Shown in pieces: positions 1 through 15,300 of a DNA stretch of 64,000 nucleotides; within the stretch, counting starts at the first letter, position 1; every line of letters begins with the position of its first letter. Source of the stretch: Mesaphorura yosii (lineage: Eukaryota > Arthropoda > Collembola > Poduromorpha > Tullbergiidae); assembly GCA_009869945.1 (NCBI GenBank), contig WIXG01000336.1, forward strand, positions 1-64,000, given 5' to 3'. The translations under genes and the position numbers were made by a program. Under the pieces are notes generated by a model, which saw nothing but the letters and a program-made list of their open reading frames with translations, made no database searches and had not been told where the DNA came from.

Positions 1-3000
1 AGTGGGGGGGGGGGGCGCCTGCGGCTAGCATAAGCGCAACAATGGGCAGACATTCTGCACATTTGGTTGAAGTGGACAGTTGCAACTCCATTTCTTTATT
101 GAACTACGTGGGATTATTTGATTATGATTAATTAAACACAAACTGCCGGTTATGTGCATAAATCATAGTGCAGGGTGGGAGAACGGTTCCACCAGACGGT
201 GGAGACAGTGAACTGTGTATCATTGATCCAAGAAAAACAGCCTCCACGCTACGGTAGAATAGAAATGGCAATATTTCATGTTTACTTTTGTCTGCGCTGG
301 GATACAAACTGCTGCCGCTCCTGCACCCTCACAAATGCGGGATGAACTCGGCGGAGTTTTTAATATTAATGCGCCCACGACACGACGGCGAGCATAACGC
401 ACAAGGATTTGAATTCATGGAAGCCCTCCGCCTTGCTGCAGCGCAGCGCTGTGAAATCGCTTCCATTACTCCGATCTCCAAGGAGATCCTTAATTTTTGA
501 AGGAAAATTCCTGGAACTTCGCCCATGTCTTGCGGCACAGCGCACGGCATTTCCTTCCTCGCTGTACTTCTGTACACTACGACTGCTCGCTCGCTGTTGT
601 GCTTCAAATCAAAAATTCCTGTTGGGCTTCTAATTCATTAAAATGGTGCAATTTAATATATTAAGAATCAGAACGTGATGATTCTGATTCACGGAAGTGC
701 TGTAATGAATGAGCCTCCGTGAGTGCATGCGACGAAGCGGCGAAGTAGACAAAGGAAACGAAAACTTCTGAAGCTGGCAAAGTTTCGTTTTCGTAAGAAG
801 TTTAAACCATAAAAGTGCTGCGGTGCAATTCTTCCGTGATGCAACATTAAAGTTGTATAGAGAAGGAATGACTGCGTTTACGGATTCAGTTTGGAACTGA
901 AATCGTTCAGCTGTGCAATGAGGGCATGATTTCGCATCCTTTGGCCGTGCTGTCCAGCACGGTGGGCGTACTACCACGGCGTGTTCTTTTCATACACCTG
1001 TCTCTATCGAGAGCAGAAAGTACTGCTAATTTTGATGGGCTTCAACATTTTCAAACCGGACTGCTATTGACACTTGACAAATGGCTTTAGTGAGGCCAAC
1101 CTGCTGCTTGCGTTGTGACTTAACTGGTTATTTGGACACTGCAAGTAAACTGTCAGCGTGTCTACACATTAATTTTCTGAGCGTGCAATTATGTTTCCGA
1201 GCACAGACTAGCTTGCTCGTACTGCTTGCTACATTTTGGCGACGGCCATCGAGCTCATGTGAAGCAAAGTGTGTACAACTTACTGTAAGCCATAGCCATA
1301 ATGTAACGCGGATTTGCAAGGTTTCTGACCCATTTTCACGAAAACACAATACATTCAATGCCAAAGCAAAGCAAAGCAGTGAGGGAATATGGCATGGCAC
1401 AGTTAGTTATACGAGTGCTTCACTTGGCAAAGTTTGCAAACCCATTTGGAATTCCTCCATCCTGTAGCGCAGCGTAGCGTGCATCGGGACTTATTATTTT
1501 TCTAATTGCAATAAAACTTTTTTTTTTACTATTCTCATTTTGCTCTTCAACCAATCCCGCTTTGTGCTTCCAATTTTATGACAAAACAGAAAAGTGTCAA
1601 GATGGGTGACATGCGTGAATCGCGAAGAGGAAGGAAATTATGTCTAAAATCTTCAATCAATCTTTTGAGAACGTAACCGCTCCTTTTCAGTTGTATAACC
1701 AATATTAAACACCTGGAACGACCATTTGCTTGTCACAGGACTTTCTAAAAATATGAAACGGTGTCCACTTTGTCTGCATATTTGGTGATTTTGTCTCGAA
1801 AAGCTTGTCTTGTAATGCTCTTTTCACAAGATCAGTGCAGTCAAAGTCCAATCACGGATAAGCCAGTGTACATATTTGGTTATTTGGTTAGCCCGCACAA
1901 TATCGTTAAGTATGCATTTCCAGATCAATTAGCCGCTTGATGCCCATTCAAGATGTCTTAAATACTTCGCTTGACAGTAGCACTTTATAGAAGTAACCTA
2001 TAAAATTCGTACGTAATGCAATCATTTCATGATTCAGTTCAGTGTATCAATTCAGCACAGTTCTAGAGGTCAAGCACTAATAATTGAGGCTGTCGTTCGA
2101 GCTCAATGACGATTCTACTTCAACACACTCGTGTAGATAAGACTTCTTCAATATTCAAGCGATTATTTACTTGAAAAAGACTTCATTGTGAGTGCCAGTT
2201 CTAAATTAAGCGTCGCAACTACTTTTGCCTGCTGTCGTTTGTATTTCACAACGTAATCAAATATCGAAGGTTGAAAAATACAACTTGTGAAATCAGTCAG
2301 ACGATCATCAAGCTGATAAAGAATCTCATACGTCGGGGCACGGGATGCGGCCTTCACCTCTTCTTTTTCCTGGTTGTTTCGCAGTACTCGCAGCCAAACA
2401 TTGATATAGAATACAGGATTCGTTTCGTCAAGTTATGAAGCTGGTGCTGTCACGTTGCAGCCATTCATCAGTTATGAATCTGACATTCGCTTGGCATGAC
2501 TGCTGCTCTTCGATTTCAGTGAGCGCACATCGCAGCGTGGAAATTTGGCGCACAGTCGGGCTTTAAAATTCTTGTCAATCGATCAACCGTGAAACGAAGA
2601 ACACAAAGTTCGCACAAGAGTCAATCCTTGCGAGCGACTGCAGCAGGCGAAAAGTATCGTCAATGGGATGCATAATCTTACGCTCTGCTCTGCTGTGGAC
2701 AGTGCACAGTGGAGGCTTGGTGTTGCTTTTAAAGGAATAGAATAGAAATCTTATGAATTATTTGGCGCTTAATAATCGTACTTGTGTTCTGCATGATTTA
2801 TACCGTCACATTTTATGATTTGTCTGCACTGCGGGGCTGTGGATTTCGGCAGTCACTTCAAATTGCACAGATGAGTTTCTATATTTGAGTGTTCACCTTG
2901 TCTTAGTCTCTGTCCGCGCTCCGCGCTTCCTCGCATGGAATTGCAAATGAATTTACACATTCAAAGCAAGCAGAAACAGACAGACGCCTTGATTCGCATT

Positions 3001-6000
3001 CGGTCTGCAATTGGCAGCCGAGGTATTTTCATGCCATTACATTACGGAATTACAGCTGGAGGGTTTAAGCCTATACTCGACAAAGCAGAAAGCGAAGGGG
3101 AACCTGCATTGATATAACCATTAGCATTGTTGTAGTATAAAAATTTCTCTTTCATTATTATTCTTATACGCAAATGTGGTGCTCACTTCGTTGTTCTTCA
3201 TCTGCCTAGTCATGATGATGGGTAGCATTGGCAATCCGGCACTGACGTGGTTAGGCAGCAAGATAGAGACGGGGATGATGAGGATGCGATGCAATGCTAC
3301 GCAACACGCTCATCACAAATGAATTGATGATGCCATCCATTTTGTGTAACGTAACCTTATCCGTCGTAACGCACCAGAACTTCACTTTAATGAGATTCTG
3401 CCGGCTTGGCTGTACAAATCTCACGATGATTGGGCTCAGTGTCGGCGATCTTGACGAATGGACGAATCTTGTGATTTGATGTCAAATATTTCGATCACAC
3501 GAGCTATTTCAATAAAGGAACAATATTTGAACGTCCAGTCCACAAAGTAAATGGAACATTTTAGCAGACTGTACATTTTCATGCCGATATCTGCGGTTTT
3601 GATGAGGCAGCACATTTTTCCGTGCTCCGCAGCCAAGCTATTTTTAGCCTACTTTTATAACGGAACGTTATTAACCAGCTCAATTCAGTCAAGCCAAGCC
3701 AGCCTACACGCGTTTTGAATTCTGAGAAGCATAACGCAATAAAGTCCAGGTCAGGCAGCGGTGGCGGTAGGCAGGCCGTAACTCGAAACTCATTACAAAA
3801 CTTGAAGCGAACCCACACGGAAACTGGAAATTAGGGAAATCTCGCCTTGCCTCTCCAAAGCAGTCGCCATTAGCCAGGCAAGCTCACACGCACAGTTTTA
3901 AGCTCGCCAGCGAGCGTCAGAGGCATGTGCGAGAGCGGAGGGCATAAATAAATCCAGAACTCTTCCTGTCTTCGTGCCTTCCTCTTCAGAAAACTTAAAA
4001 GAGAGGTTACTGTGTGATGTGGACGGAATCCAGGACGAAAAAAGTTGCTTGGTGAAAATCAATCATATTAATACGCTCTTCTCTCACCGTCCACATTTTG
4101 TTCTGCGCCACGGCCATAATTGATCAACCTTCTCAACACACTTTATATTTATTATTTTGCTTGACTTGCTCCTGGTTCGTGTTTTATTTTCTCAGCGGTT
4201 ATTTTTCCACTGAAGGATAGCTCTGTGAGAACTGCGCGGTGCGACTCGAAATCGCATCGCGAGGCAAGTTACAAGTTTGTTGCACTATTTGCCACCGCGA
4301 TCTCTGAAATGGTGGAAATGACATGTATAAGAAGATGAAGTGAAGATGCGACGTGCTCTGCAATTTTGAACTCACTGAAAGCCGCAGTGGAGCGGCCCTC
4401 CGCACGAAATCGGAATCGGCCGTGCTGTGCTGCGTGGCTTGGCTAGGCTTGGCTGGAGTCTTTCCTATTTCTTTGGAGAATGGAAAACTTTCGGGGAGAC
4501 AGCCATTACTACGGAGAATGCCAGCGTCTTCTCTGGTTTTCTCCAGTTCGCTCTTCTGGCAGCAAAATTCTAACCTGCTCCTATGTCACTGTTATTAGAC
4601 TGCGTGAATGATGATATATGATACAAGACTGCATGGCACTAAAGTCAGTAAGTTTCCATTATTCCGTGGTGCGCCACGGATATAGAAAGAACCGAACAAT
4701 TACGGGTCTGAATGGTTTGGATCGGCCTCGGCGCCTTTACGGATGCGGACAAATGAAGCAATAAATTTGCATTCGTGTCTTTCGCCTTCTTATTGTTATT
4801 CTTATGGATTTTGCAAGAGTATGGAAAGTATTAGGGTAAATCGAACACGACTGGCATCGTGAGTGTAATGAGTTAGTGCATCAAACGACGTTTACTTGCT
4901 TGTATATTCTTCTTTCGCATAATTTCCTATTAACATGCCGTGCCGTGGTCGTGGCCATGCCGCTACTTGACGGGAAATGACATGTCACATCACTGTTGTA
5001 TAAACTACGGGATTTCTGTGTAATTCCTTACGCCTGACGTATTGACGATTAATGACAATGCAGGAGAGATGGGTCATTCTTGCTGTTGATTCATTCGCGT
5101 TGTCGTAATATCTTTGTTTTTTGTCAAAAACACGTTTGCCGGAGTTGAAATGTGTATTATCGCTTCTCATGTCCCGTGCTGGGTATAGACAATTGATTAC
5201 AATAATTACGCAGGCGAAAGCAGAAAAACAGGCGAATGTTTGCAAAAACCGGCAAAATTGCAGGGAAGACAAGTGCGTTGGGCTCTTCACCGGACTTCTT
5301 GACTGTAGGTGAGCCCGTGACGGATTTAGATTACTTTCTTTTTATTAGTCGTTAAATTATTCCTTCGTTCAGTTTTCGCGTAAACTGAGAAATGCGAACA
5401 CGTTTATGTGCCATTCACTGTTCGGTATGTCAAATAGATGGTTCACGAAGCCTGCTGAAATGGTTGCTTTGCGCCGCGGCCGCGATTGCCGATCTAAATT
5501 GAACAACGATGCCGATTGATTCGGTTAACTTAAAATGTATCTCACACAATTTACTGTGACTGTGACCGCTCTCGACGAAGACGGGCAGGACATTAAAGGA
5601 CGACGGAATGAGTTCCACTTCCAGAAAATAAGACAAGAAATGGACTGAGTTATTTATTGATTATCGTTTCGAAGGGTTTAACATCAGCAACTTGGCCTGG
5701 TGTTTTCTTCTCTGGTCTGCGCCTTTTCGTCATTCTTGGCCGCAGCGCTCTTGGAGACTTGCACGAGTTGTGCGCTCAGTCAGAACTCGCGGATGGATTC
5801 AAGGGAGCAGCATTGCAAGTGGCACAGGCAAGCGGCATGTAGCTGATGTAGCATCGGTCCTGAATACTGCCAGCTTGGTTCTTGTAGCTGTGCGTGTACC
5901 ACGTAGTTTTAGTTGGAACTATAAAACACCGCAAGCTTGACGTGACGAGTCGAGCCCAAAATCTAGTCAAACACAAAACGTGGAATGAAATGGAAGGAAA

Positions 6001-9000
6001 ACACAATGTTCGCCCCTATTTGCAATTGCAATGAAATTCGGTCCGTCTGCAATGTCCTCCGGAGTCGAATTGCTGTGTGCTTGTATTGAGAATGCCTTCC
6101 GAATATGAATACAAGTGCAGCGCAATGTTATTAAGGCCAGACCAGGCACGGTTGGCACAAAGGAAGGCGAAGGAAACTGTATGGAAGAGGGAGAAAATAT
6201 TACAACCACTGCTCTCCTCTGCTGCTGCTGCGTTGAGATGCGTTGCTCTTCGAGTGCGAGAGGCAAACGAGACAAGTTTCATGATAAAGGAATTTCAGAT
6301 GCGAGCTAGCGACGGCGGTGCGATGATGACGATGAGAAATAGGAGAACAGAATAAGAAAGGAGAGAGCGAGTGAAATGGAATCGGAGCTTTGACTTTCTG
6401 GAGAGAAAACGAGATATGAAATGAGGAAGACGAAAAGTGTAATGAAAATGTTGGAAGTTTTTATTATTATTATGTATTTTCTTTCTTTTGAAAAGGCTGC
6501 AGCAAAGAGAGACAGACTCCTCCAACTCCGACGGAGTATTGTTGTAGAATGCAGCAGCAGCGCCTTGAGTTTTACGCACAATGGAGCTTGGTATTAATGT
6601 AAATTGTCTCTTACAGTCAGAGATACACAGTGGGAAGTTGGACAGAGGATGACTAGGATAACCTGAACGAAGCAAAGCAGTGCAGTGAACGCTGCTGTAC
6701 CAAATGAGATCCGTTAATGTTCCGTACCTCATCTTGTCTTACTTTGCGTTTGTGACTTCGGGCTTTGTTGCACCTTGCAATTACTGCTGCAAGGCAGTGG
6801 GTTTAGGCTCGATCCGGTCAGAGTTTTCAGTGTAGTTGGTGCAGGTGCGTGAATCAGAACCCAAAACCAGGTTTCAGATTCCCCAAACAAGAGTCAGACG
6901 GGTCAGCCTATTTCCACGCATTATTTATGGTTGCGGCACTTACTTTGCCCTATTCTTGTAGTGACCTACACGATTTGCTCCAAGATTTGCTGGTCATCTT
7001 GGTCCGAAGAGTGCAGAGTTCTTGAACAAATGCCAGCCAAGAATAGTTCGCCACTTGCAACCAGTTAGCCTGCGACTCTGGTTGAGAAATTTCTAAATCT
7101 TTCTGCAGTCTCCTTGTTACAAGTCTAATCTTCTGTTGTTACCTTCTCTAATAACACGGCAGGGCAAGCTCTAAGCTGGACCGGCCACAAACCACGAGTA
7201 TGGAGCATAACCGTAAGCATTCGTATAGCCGCAGTCTTTAGCTCATGGGCGAGACTACATTGCATGCAATATTCAGTCGGAGAGCACTTCCATGAGTTTA
7301 ACGATCGACGAAGGCAAGGCAAGGTTATTATTCGACCGTGAAAACATGAAATGTTGAAATGCTCGCACCATATTATTAACGAATGCTGTCTGAAAATTGA
7401 GCTGAACTTTGAAATTTCTAATTAAGAATTCAATCATCTACAAAGCGTCGGGCCATTCTGGGCTCCGCTCGTTCGCGCTGCTGTTGCTGGAATTGAAATC
7501 AGATCCTCTCACTACACGACGAGCAAGCGGGTGGCAACACGAATGCATACATTCGCCCTATTCACAATGAATAATTAAAGTGCACATTTTGCCAAATGTC
7601 TGCAATAAAATAAGAAATGCCATCCGCTCGACAGAAGCTGGAATTCTTTTTCTTCGCGACAGTACAAAAGATGAAAGTCAAGGCTTTAATGTCACTTGCC
7701 TCTAAACAATTGAATTCTGTCACGTCACAGTCTCGCGCAAACATTCCTGCTCGCATTGCGTGTGTGTGTACACGTTGTGCGTACTCGCACGTTTGTCCAT
7801 TAAGGTGGTGTAATAAATATAAAAACAGTTTCGGTTTTATGGCTAGATTTTCTCAGATATGATTTTAAATGACAAAGCACGGTGAGCACAACAACCAGAA
7901 CTAGATTTTGGATTCCGGCCTTGCTCGCTCTGCGCTGCTTCGCGGCAGAATGAACTCTTCTTGGCCGGCTTCGCCATGTCTGTCTTCTCTCCCTTCGCCA
8001 TTTCTCTTCGCACGCACTCGCCTTCCCTTCACATTCATTTGCGGCAGTGCAGCGCAGCGCGAGCAACTGAACCCAGTCAATAATCCCATAAAATCCATAA
8101 TGCGTGCAAATGCGTAAAGCGCTGAGGTCGTTTCGAGCTTGAGGGGTAATTTGAGACATAGTCGAGCGCTGGCCTCCCGCGTGCCGCGCCACACCGGCCG
8201 TGCGAATTGGATCTCTGCATCAAGCATTAAGGACCTGGCTGTTGACATTCACATCAGCGATTCTCGGAATTGTTTGCTCTATTTGCTGCAGCACAGAAGC
8301 GAAGTAATGAAAAGCTTCCGCCGTGTTTCAGTAGGTGAATCTAATTACGACAAAGATGGCAACGGCAATGGGCAACAGGAAAGCTGCTCGGCTACGGCTT
8401 ATTAGAACCGAAATTGAAAAAGTAAACCTTTCTTCAATTATTGCAAGGCGAGGCTGGCGTGCTGCGTTTCGTCTCACAATTCAGGGCACGCTAGGCGGCA
8501 GCAACGCGAAATCTACCGAGAAAGTTCTTTCACCATTCACGTCCACACCGCGACGAGTTCACTCAATCGATATTATTAACTTTTACTGTTACCGTCTGAA
8601 ATGTTATTCCTCCGTGCCGGCATCGATCCCCTCTCTTTGTTCTTTTTAATAATATGCTTTTTAAGGAAATGAAATTGCGTTTTTCTGCTGTCGACTGCGA
8701 TTGCCTTGCTATTTGCTAGTTACTGGTAAATCGGCATGAACCTTAACACCATTAGGCAGCTATGACGGAAGACGGAGAGGAGAGGAACGACGATGTTTGT
8801 CAGGGAGGTTAATATCAAAAGTGCGATAGTTTGCACTTTGCATACTTTAAGTAAAAATCCGTCCAAGTTCTTGCGTACGTCGTCCTTCGCTGTCACAGTT
8901 ACGCTCGCTTTATCGCTTATCTGAATGATTTACGGATTATTGACTGATATGCATGAAACGCAGACAAACCACTTGACTCGGCCTTTGTTTTGTGCAGCCA

Positions 9001-12000
9001 GCCTGCGTACGCCCGTAGTTTTACTTTTGGACAGGTAGAGCATTTAATGACTTGAGAGATCATTTGTAGATGAAGAGCAGCTTGTCTTCGTGGGCGGCAT
9101 GCATTAATTCAGTATCAAATATAAATAAGCAGAGAATAACAACATGTTGTCCATATCACTCAAAAATAAATTACAGTGACATTTGTAGTCATTGCCATTT
9201 TAATTTGTCCTTTCTGTTGTGTTGGCTTGCATATTCCCTGCTCTGCTTGTTCGTCACAAACGATCTGATCTCAAAAAGTGGGGCTAGGATCGACTCAAAC
9301 TCGGACGGATGGCCGGACGAATATTGTCCGATTTGTTATTCACTACGAGGCCCACGTGTAATGTAATATGAGACGATGCGAAGATGCAATTCGTGCGTTG
9401 CAAAGGCACAGCGCAAGGAATTGTGCATCTTTTATTTGTTTGTATCCGTGTGTGTCCTGTCCTGATGCGAGTGAGATGGATGCGGTCACAAACATGACAT
9501 GCAGAGTCAAGTCACGCATCTTCAAAGGTATAAGATTCTTATTACAAGAGTATCATCCTCAGTTGCTCTTTATGCCGGAATGCATGTAGCCCCTGTCCAT
9601 CTGCCCGACTGTCTCGATCCATTTCAGCGTACCTAGCAGTCTTCGTATCAGTTCTCAGTCAATACTTCTGATTGAACTTTTCTTGGAACTCGTCTCGAGA
9701 TAGATCAAAAAAGAAAAAAAAACGTTACCGTATTCCGCACATAAAAGTAAACTTTTTATTTGTTACACCCTTTTTGCACGAGAATAGAAAAGATGTGCTA
9801 AAAGCAATGCTTGAGCCTTTTACTTTGCGTGCCATTCAAGTTCGCCCCGGAAGTTAAAAATAGAAACTTATGACTGGTTTTATTGCGCGAGACATCCAGC
9901 AATGCCTGTAATGTGATTTTGTGCAAGCGACATGTTTCGTTTCGTTATGCTATTCGCTTCTCGCTTATTGAGCAGCAGCAGTTGGAAAACACTTCGCCTT
10001 TTGTTTCATACTGAAACAGAAGCGTTCCGTTCCATAAATAGATATTGAATTAATGGTGATGATGGCAAGCGCAGATTGGAATCAGAGACAAACTGGCGGT
10101 GCTCTACTTCTGAGGAATTATGGCTCTCTTAAATCGGCTGCGCACTTATTTAAGTCAATCCAAGAGCCAAAGGCGCTTCTTGGCTTGATACGCATTCCGG
10201 CTTGTAAACAGCGTGATTACTGCGTTACTCATTTGACGTTTGGCTATTTCCACTTCGAATTCCATCATTCCATATATGCTTGATGAAAATGAAATTCAAG
10301 CTCTGCGTCCATAAAATAACAAATTAAGAAAATAAAGTAATCCCCAATGAAGTGATAAAAAGTTATAAAAGTTGCGACTTTGAATTTTTCTTCCAAGATT
10401 ATAGAAGCGTATGTTTCTATTTCCATTTCTACTTCGAGCCTGAGCTGCCTTGCGCTGTTGTGAGTCGTCGTTTCATTACTCACGAACATAAAACATTTCA
10501 TGACATCATAAACTCGTATTATTTACACGCACCATAACCACGAGTGCAGGACGAAGGAGGTGGATAGATATGAAAAGATAATAATAATGACACAACATAG
10601 CACGAGCTTTGTATGGGAAACTCATTACTGTGGGAGATTAGCCAGCCGTCCTGCGCACTGCAACATATGAAATAGCGCATGAACGAAGGATGAGTCGCAG
10701 CGCCGTACTGAACTTAGAGTGCCGTGTACAGGGAGTAACAAATAATGAAGATCAATGTTGACTAGCTTCGTTTAATAAACCAGAACAGCATGTCAAGAAT
10801 TTCTGTACACATGAAGCACAGCTGCAGTACATGGCAAAATAAATACGAATCGCGTTTCTTGGAAGACCAAAGGTCGAAAATCTTCTGGACGAGTGGCAGT
10901 GACTACTGGCTGAACTGACGGAGCATTTCCAGCAGAAATAAAAGGAAAAGACGTTGGTTGATTGAGGGCCGACGGCCTTCCGTTGAATTTCATAGCCATG
11001 TGTCTTTTTCTTTAGTTCTTTGCCCACATGCCAAAATGCGGCATGGTTTTATGAGTGAGTGAATGACCGAATTCACAAACCAATAACTCGCTTACATGCG
11101 TTCGCACTGCAGGCTCTTTCATCAAACTATAATCACATGGCCTGCGTCTGCAATTTCTAGCAAGAACCACAATATGTTTGCTATTTGCCTCAGAACTGCA
11201 AACTGGTGATTGTAAGGCAGTTTTACTTTAAATAGATAATCAGGCTACAGGAAAAGTGAGTATGATGTACGCACATGAAGGACACAATGCAAGTTGCAGC
11301 TTTTATGGGAGGTTAATGCAAACAGGCAGGGAATTGAAATCTGTGCTTGTTCCTGGTCTCCGACTTCGACTCGTTCTTGAGTTAGACAAATTCATATTCC
11401 AGGGAAGAATTAAGCATCAGCAGCCACTTGTTTTCGGGTCTCAATCCTCTCATCTGATGTTCTCCGTCTACTACAATAGGAATGGACTGTTCTTGTTACT
11501 CATCTTGTTGCCAGCCAAACCAGCAAACGAACAATATTTCGGTGTTGGCGTTGGCATCCGAGCGGCAGACCCTCGACTCGACTCTGATGCAGGCGACAGG
11601 CGTGATGAGAATTTAAGTTTCTTCACTGCTCTGACAAAGGCATTGCATGCAGTCAGTCTTGTCGGTCGAACCCCCGGCTGCCGGCTGCAGATGATGCCTC
11701 GGTTGGGTCTCGGTCCGGGTCTGTGATCCGTCTTTCTTAAGAATGAAGAATTGCTCCAGCCCAGTTCCTCAGATTCTGTAAGTGCACAAGCAAAAAACTA
11801 AGAAAATTGATCAAGTTAACCAAGGAACACAAGTACGAGTATTTATACGCGGAACATTCTTGACTGATTTGTCTTTGAGGAGACGGCGAAGGGAAAACGG
11901 ATATGTGAATATGGAATTTTGCATTTACATTTCATTCTCATTACTGCAAATCTTCACAATCATAGCTCGCAATTTGTAGATTCAGTCTGTTTAAAGCAGA

Positions 12001-12344
12001 ATGGCTCGTTCTACGCACGCATACGTGCCTTATTTCTATGTCATGCCGCATGAACGCGAGCAATCTCCATTTTACGCGTTGCTCTGCACTGCGTTCACGT
12101 TTGGTTCATTCACCTTGACTCGCATCGAAATTATTTTATTGTGTTGCAAGCTCAAAGCGCAGACGACCCGGCGTAAGAAAGACACGCTGCTGAGAATCAC
12201 ATTGAAAGCAATGGGTTACCGATTCCTTCCATGACCAGTTTTTCGTGTTCAGATTGCTCACTTTCCTGTTCCGTGCTTGGAATAGAATGCTGATATATTA
12301 TGATGGTCCAAACTAATCTCCTTTCTTCTTTCTCTTCTTTGCAG
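1..12344. other. Gene-free stretch upstream of BCOR
   Basis: I found no exon here that I can defend. Open frames are short (the longest is about 156 codons at 11256-11726), lack recognisable domains and overlap frames on the other strand. The stretch begins with a run of 12 G's (positions 4-15). Part of it may be the promoter and untranslated 5' exons of BCOR, because the first BCOR coding exon begins directly after a splice acceptor, so at least one upstream exon must exist. Confidence 0.5.
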
Positions 12345-15300
12345 ATGGATTACAAAAATATTTTGGAAGGAGCTCGTCCATTCTTTCAAGGGTTACCAGC
12401 ACCATCCCAGAATGCATCAGCAGCAGCCGCGACTCCAGCAGCAATCACGTTACCGCTCATCCCTTTGGCGATTCCAAGCTCACACGCAGCAGCACAGGTA
12501 CATGACCACATACATCGCTTCCTTATGCTATATAGCCATATAGCTTAAACTGAAGAGTTGAGTTCACAAAGAGACACAAATCACAACGCGTTTTAATTTA
12601 ACGAAAATTGGATGGAAGATGAAATAGTAGCCTTCATTTAATGAGAGCCTGTGAATACTAATCAAATGTCTAGGTCATTAAGACAGCAGCGACTGCTTTG
12701 CATTACTTGAACTTCGGGTCCCATTGTCAAGGATCATAGTACTTAACTTGAAAAATTAAATTCATGGAGGTGAGATCCTGCCTGGAGAAGTGGCCATCAT
12801 GAGTCGAGTAAATACCCTGTGTGGCAATGGCAATAGCTCGCGGAACATTTCATACTGTTTACTGTTCGCATTGGCATTTTCTGCCTCCAAATCCAAATTA
12901 AATATTTCAGTACTGCGATGATGGAAGTGCAGCAGTCCGGTAGCAGCAAGAAGGAGCTGACAGCAGAAGTATTCTCATCCTCATGCTTCAGCGATGAATC
13001 AGATGCGAAGATGCGATGCTATGAAATGAATTAAACTCGTCGTTGTGCGTGGGAATGCTAAGCATATTAAACATGCCATTTCCATTGCGTCGGCTGCATA
13101 TTTTCAACGCTCAATGTTTCCACTCCACTTACGCACTCGCATTGGGCTTCTTATCATGCTAGACTACGAAAAGACAAAAGTAAGACTGAAACTCTTGCAG
13201 AGCTTAGTTAATGGGAGGCCAATATAATAAATGATGATGCACAATGGTGCATTATGCTTCAGAAATAGCAGCGGCTGTGGTATAGTTGGTAAAGTTGAAT
13301 TAGCTCACCCCTAAAATTTCTTAATTCTTTTAATACGCATGCAGTTAATTACGGCCGCGACACACTAGAATATGTGTAACAGAGGGACGAATGCACTAAC
13401 ACAGTTTGAAGTTTCAAGTCCTTAACGTGGACATTTATTAACCAATTTTCCGAAAAATTGAACAAAAAAGTTTTAAAGAAATATCACATTTCGAAAAATC
13501 GAAGATTTCCTCGTGGAGTTCTGACCTGAATATTTCATAATTTCTACTTATTAATTGACCCTCCCTTACTTACAAGAACATCAGCCACTCTGCGTTTCGT
13601 ACTGACTATACACGGAATTAGATCACCTGATTAAAGCTGTTCCAACATCTGACAATTGCTTACTTCAGTTGTGTCAGTGAGTCATATTGTGTGCCATAGC
13701 ATAAACACGTCTTGCAAGTATCCCCCAAACGTTTTCGATCCGGTTGAGGTCCGGCGAATATGGTGGCCAGTCCATAGCGCTGATCTCGTTGCATAAAGAT
13801 GCATTTGGAAAGAGATTCAAGCGGGATTTTATCAAGAAAAGGTAGCAGATGCTCCTCCAAAACTTTCAGGTAGCCAGATGAAGTCATTCTTGTTGAAATT
13901 AGTCGTAGAGACGACTTCCCGTAGAACGAGAGTGCGGCCCATACCATCACGGACCCACCACCAGTATGTCTCTTGGAAAATTTCCTGCTCTTCTTTTCGT
14001 AGGTCGTGCCAATATTAAGCGAAACCGTCCGGACCGTCGAGATTGAACTTCTTCTCGTCACTGAAGATCACATTCTTCCATTCATCATCCCAACCAATCT
14101 TGTCTCGAGTCCACACGAGTCGCTTTTCTTTGTGTACGGCCTTCAACGGTGGTTTTCTCTTCTTTTTCATATACTTGAGGGTTGAACTGTATTATCGTCG
14201 TCTCAAATTGCAGATCTCATTTTCGTTTGCAATGCAAGATTTCTCCTTTTGCGAAGTGCATAAACAAAAGAATTGCGCACATGTCAGCCACCGCCATCGC
14301 CAATCGCATTGTGATTGTACCACCTTTGCCTTCACAGCCTAAATCTACGAATCTCTGCATTCTTCGCTGCTTCGTCGTTCTACCGAGTTTGATTGAACTT
14401 GGTAACTGGATTTTATACAGTGGGAGTTGTTTTCTTGCCTGACCTATTTACAAGACGAATCCTGTCGCCCGTAAAAACTCGTTTTAAAACTTCTGTGCAC
14501 TGCGCTCCTGTTAGTTGCCGTTGTATTGATTCGCATTCGCACATTGCTACCAGATTCTTGTACAGTCTTGTACAATGTGTTTGACAAAGATCAACGATAA
14601 TGATAAGCAATGATTGTAAGCTGACTAGCTGGCCGGCCGGCCGGCCGGCGGAATTTCTCTGCTATGCCGCGACTTATGCAGTACATTTTTCCTTTGTCTT
14701 GTTAATTATTGTATGTATAAAAGAAATTCCAAAGGCGAATGAGCAGGAGCGTGAAGTACCGCACAAACATTGTATAAGTGTAGTCAACGATGATTTGCAA
14801 ATTTAAGATGGCCTCAGGCGTTAGTCTATTAACTCAGACTTATGCTTTGTTATTGCAAAAATTAGCGACAGCATGAAACTACGAGGTTTGAGAGTGAAAT
14901 GGAAGATGACTGGCTGCATCGAAAATGCACCCAACATTTCCGAGTCACTTCAGTGCACACGCAATAAGATTTCTCAGATCTACAACCGAGCGTTTTGAAT
15001 CATCCAACCTGAGGTCTCTATTATGCTGAGTGCAGTGATGAAATTCCAATTCCAATGACCAAATGAGGAATTAATACAAATTCTTATCGTGTTTCAGGAA
15101 ACGTCTGTGATTCGAAGTAAATACGAAGAAGGTCTCGGAGCTACACTGAGTCAAATTTACGGGACAGGCGTATCTTCACTTCGGAGTAAGCCGCCGTCAT
15201 CCTTATCACCGCAACTGAACTCTTACCCAACCAAGTCCCCAACTCCCCACCTGGCGTTACGTGGCGGAAGCAGTGGCGTGTCTTCGGTGGGGCATGTGGG

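Noticed and set aside
11256-11726. 156-codon plus-strand frame
   Set aside because: No domain, odd composition, no splice context that fits the BCOR first exon; probably chance.
13265-13300. GTGGTATAGTTGGTAAAG resembling a tRNA A box
   Set aside because: No B box (GGTTCGAATCC) at the right distance and no cloverleaf.
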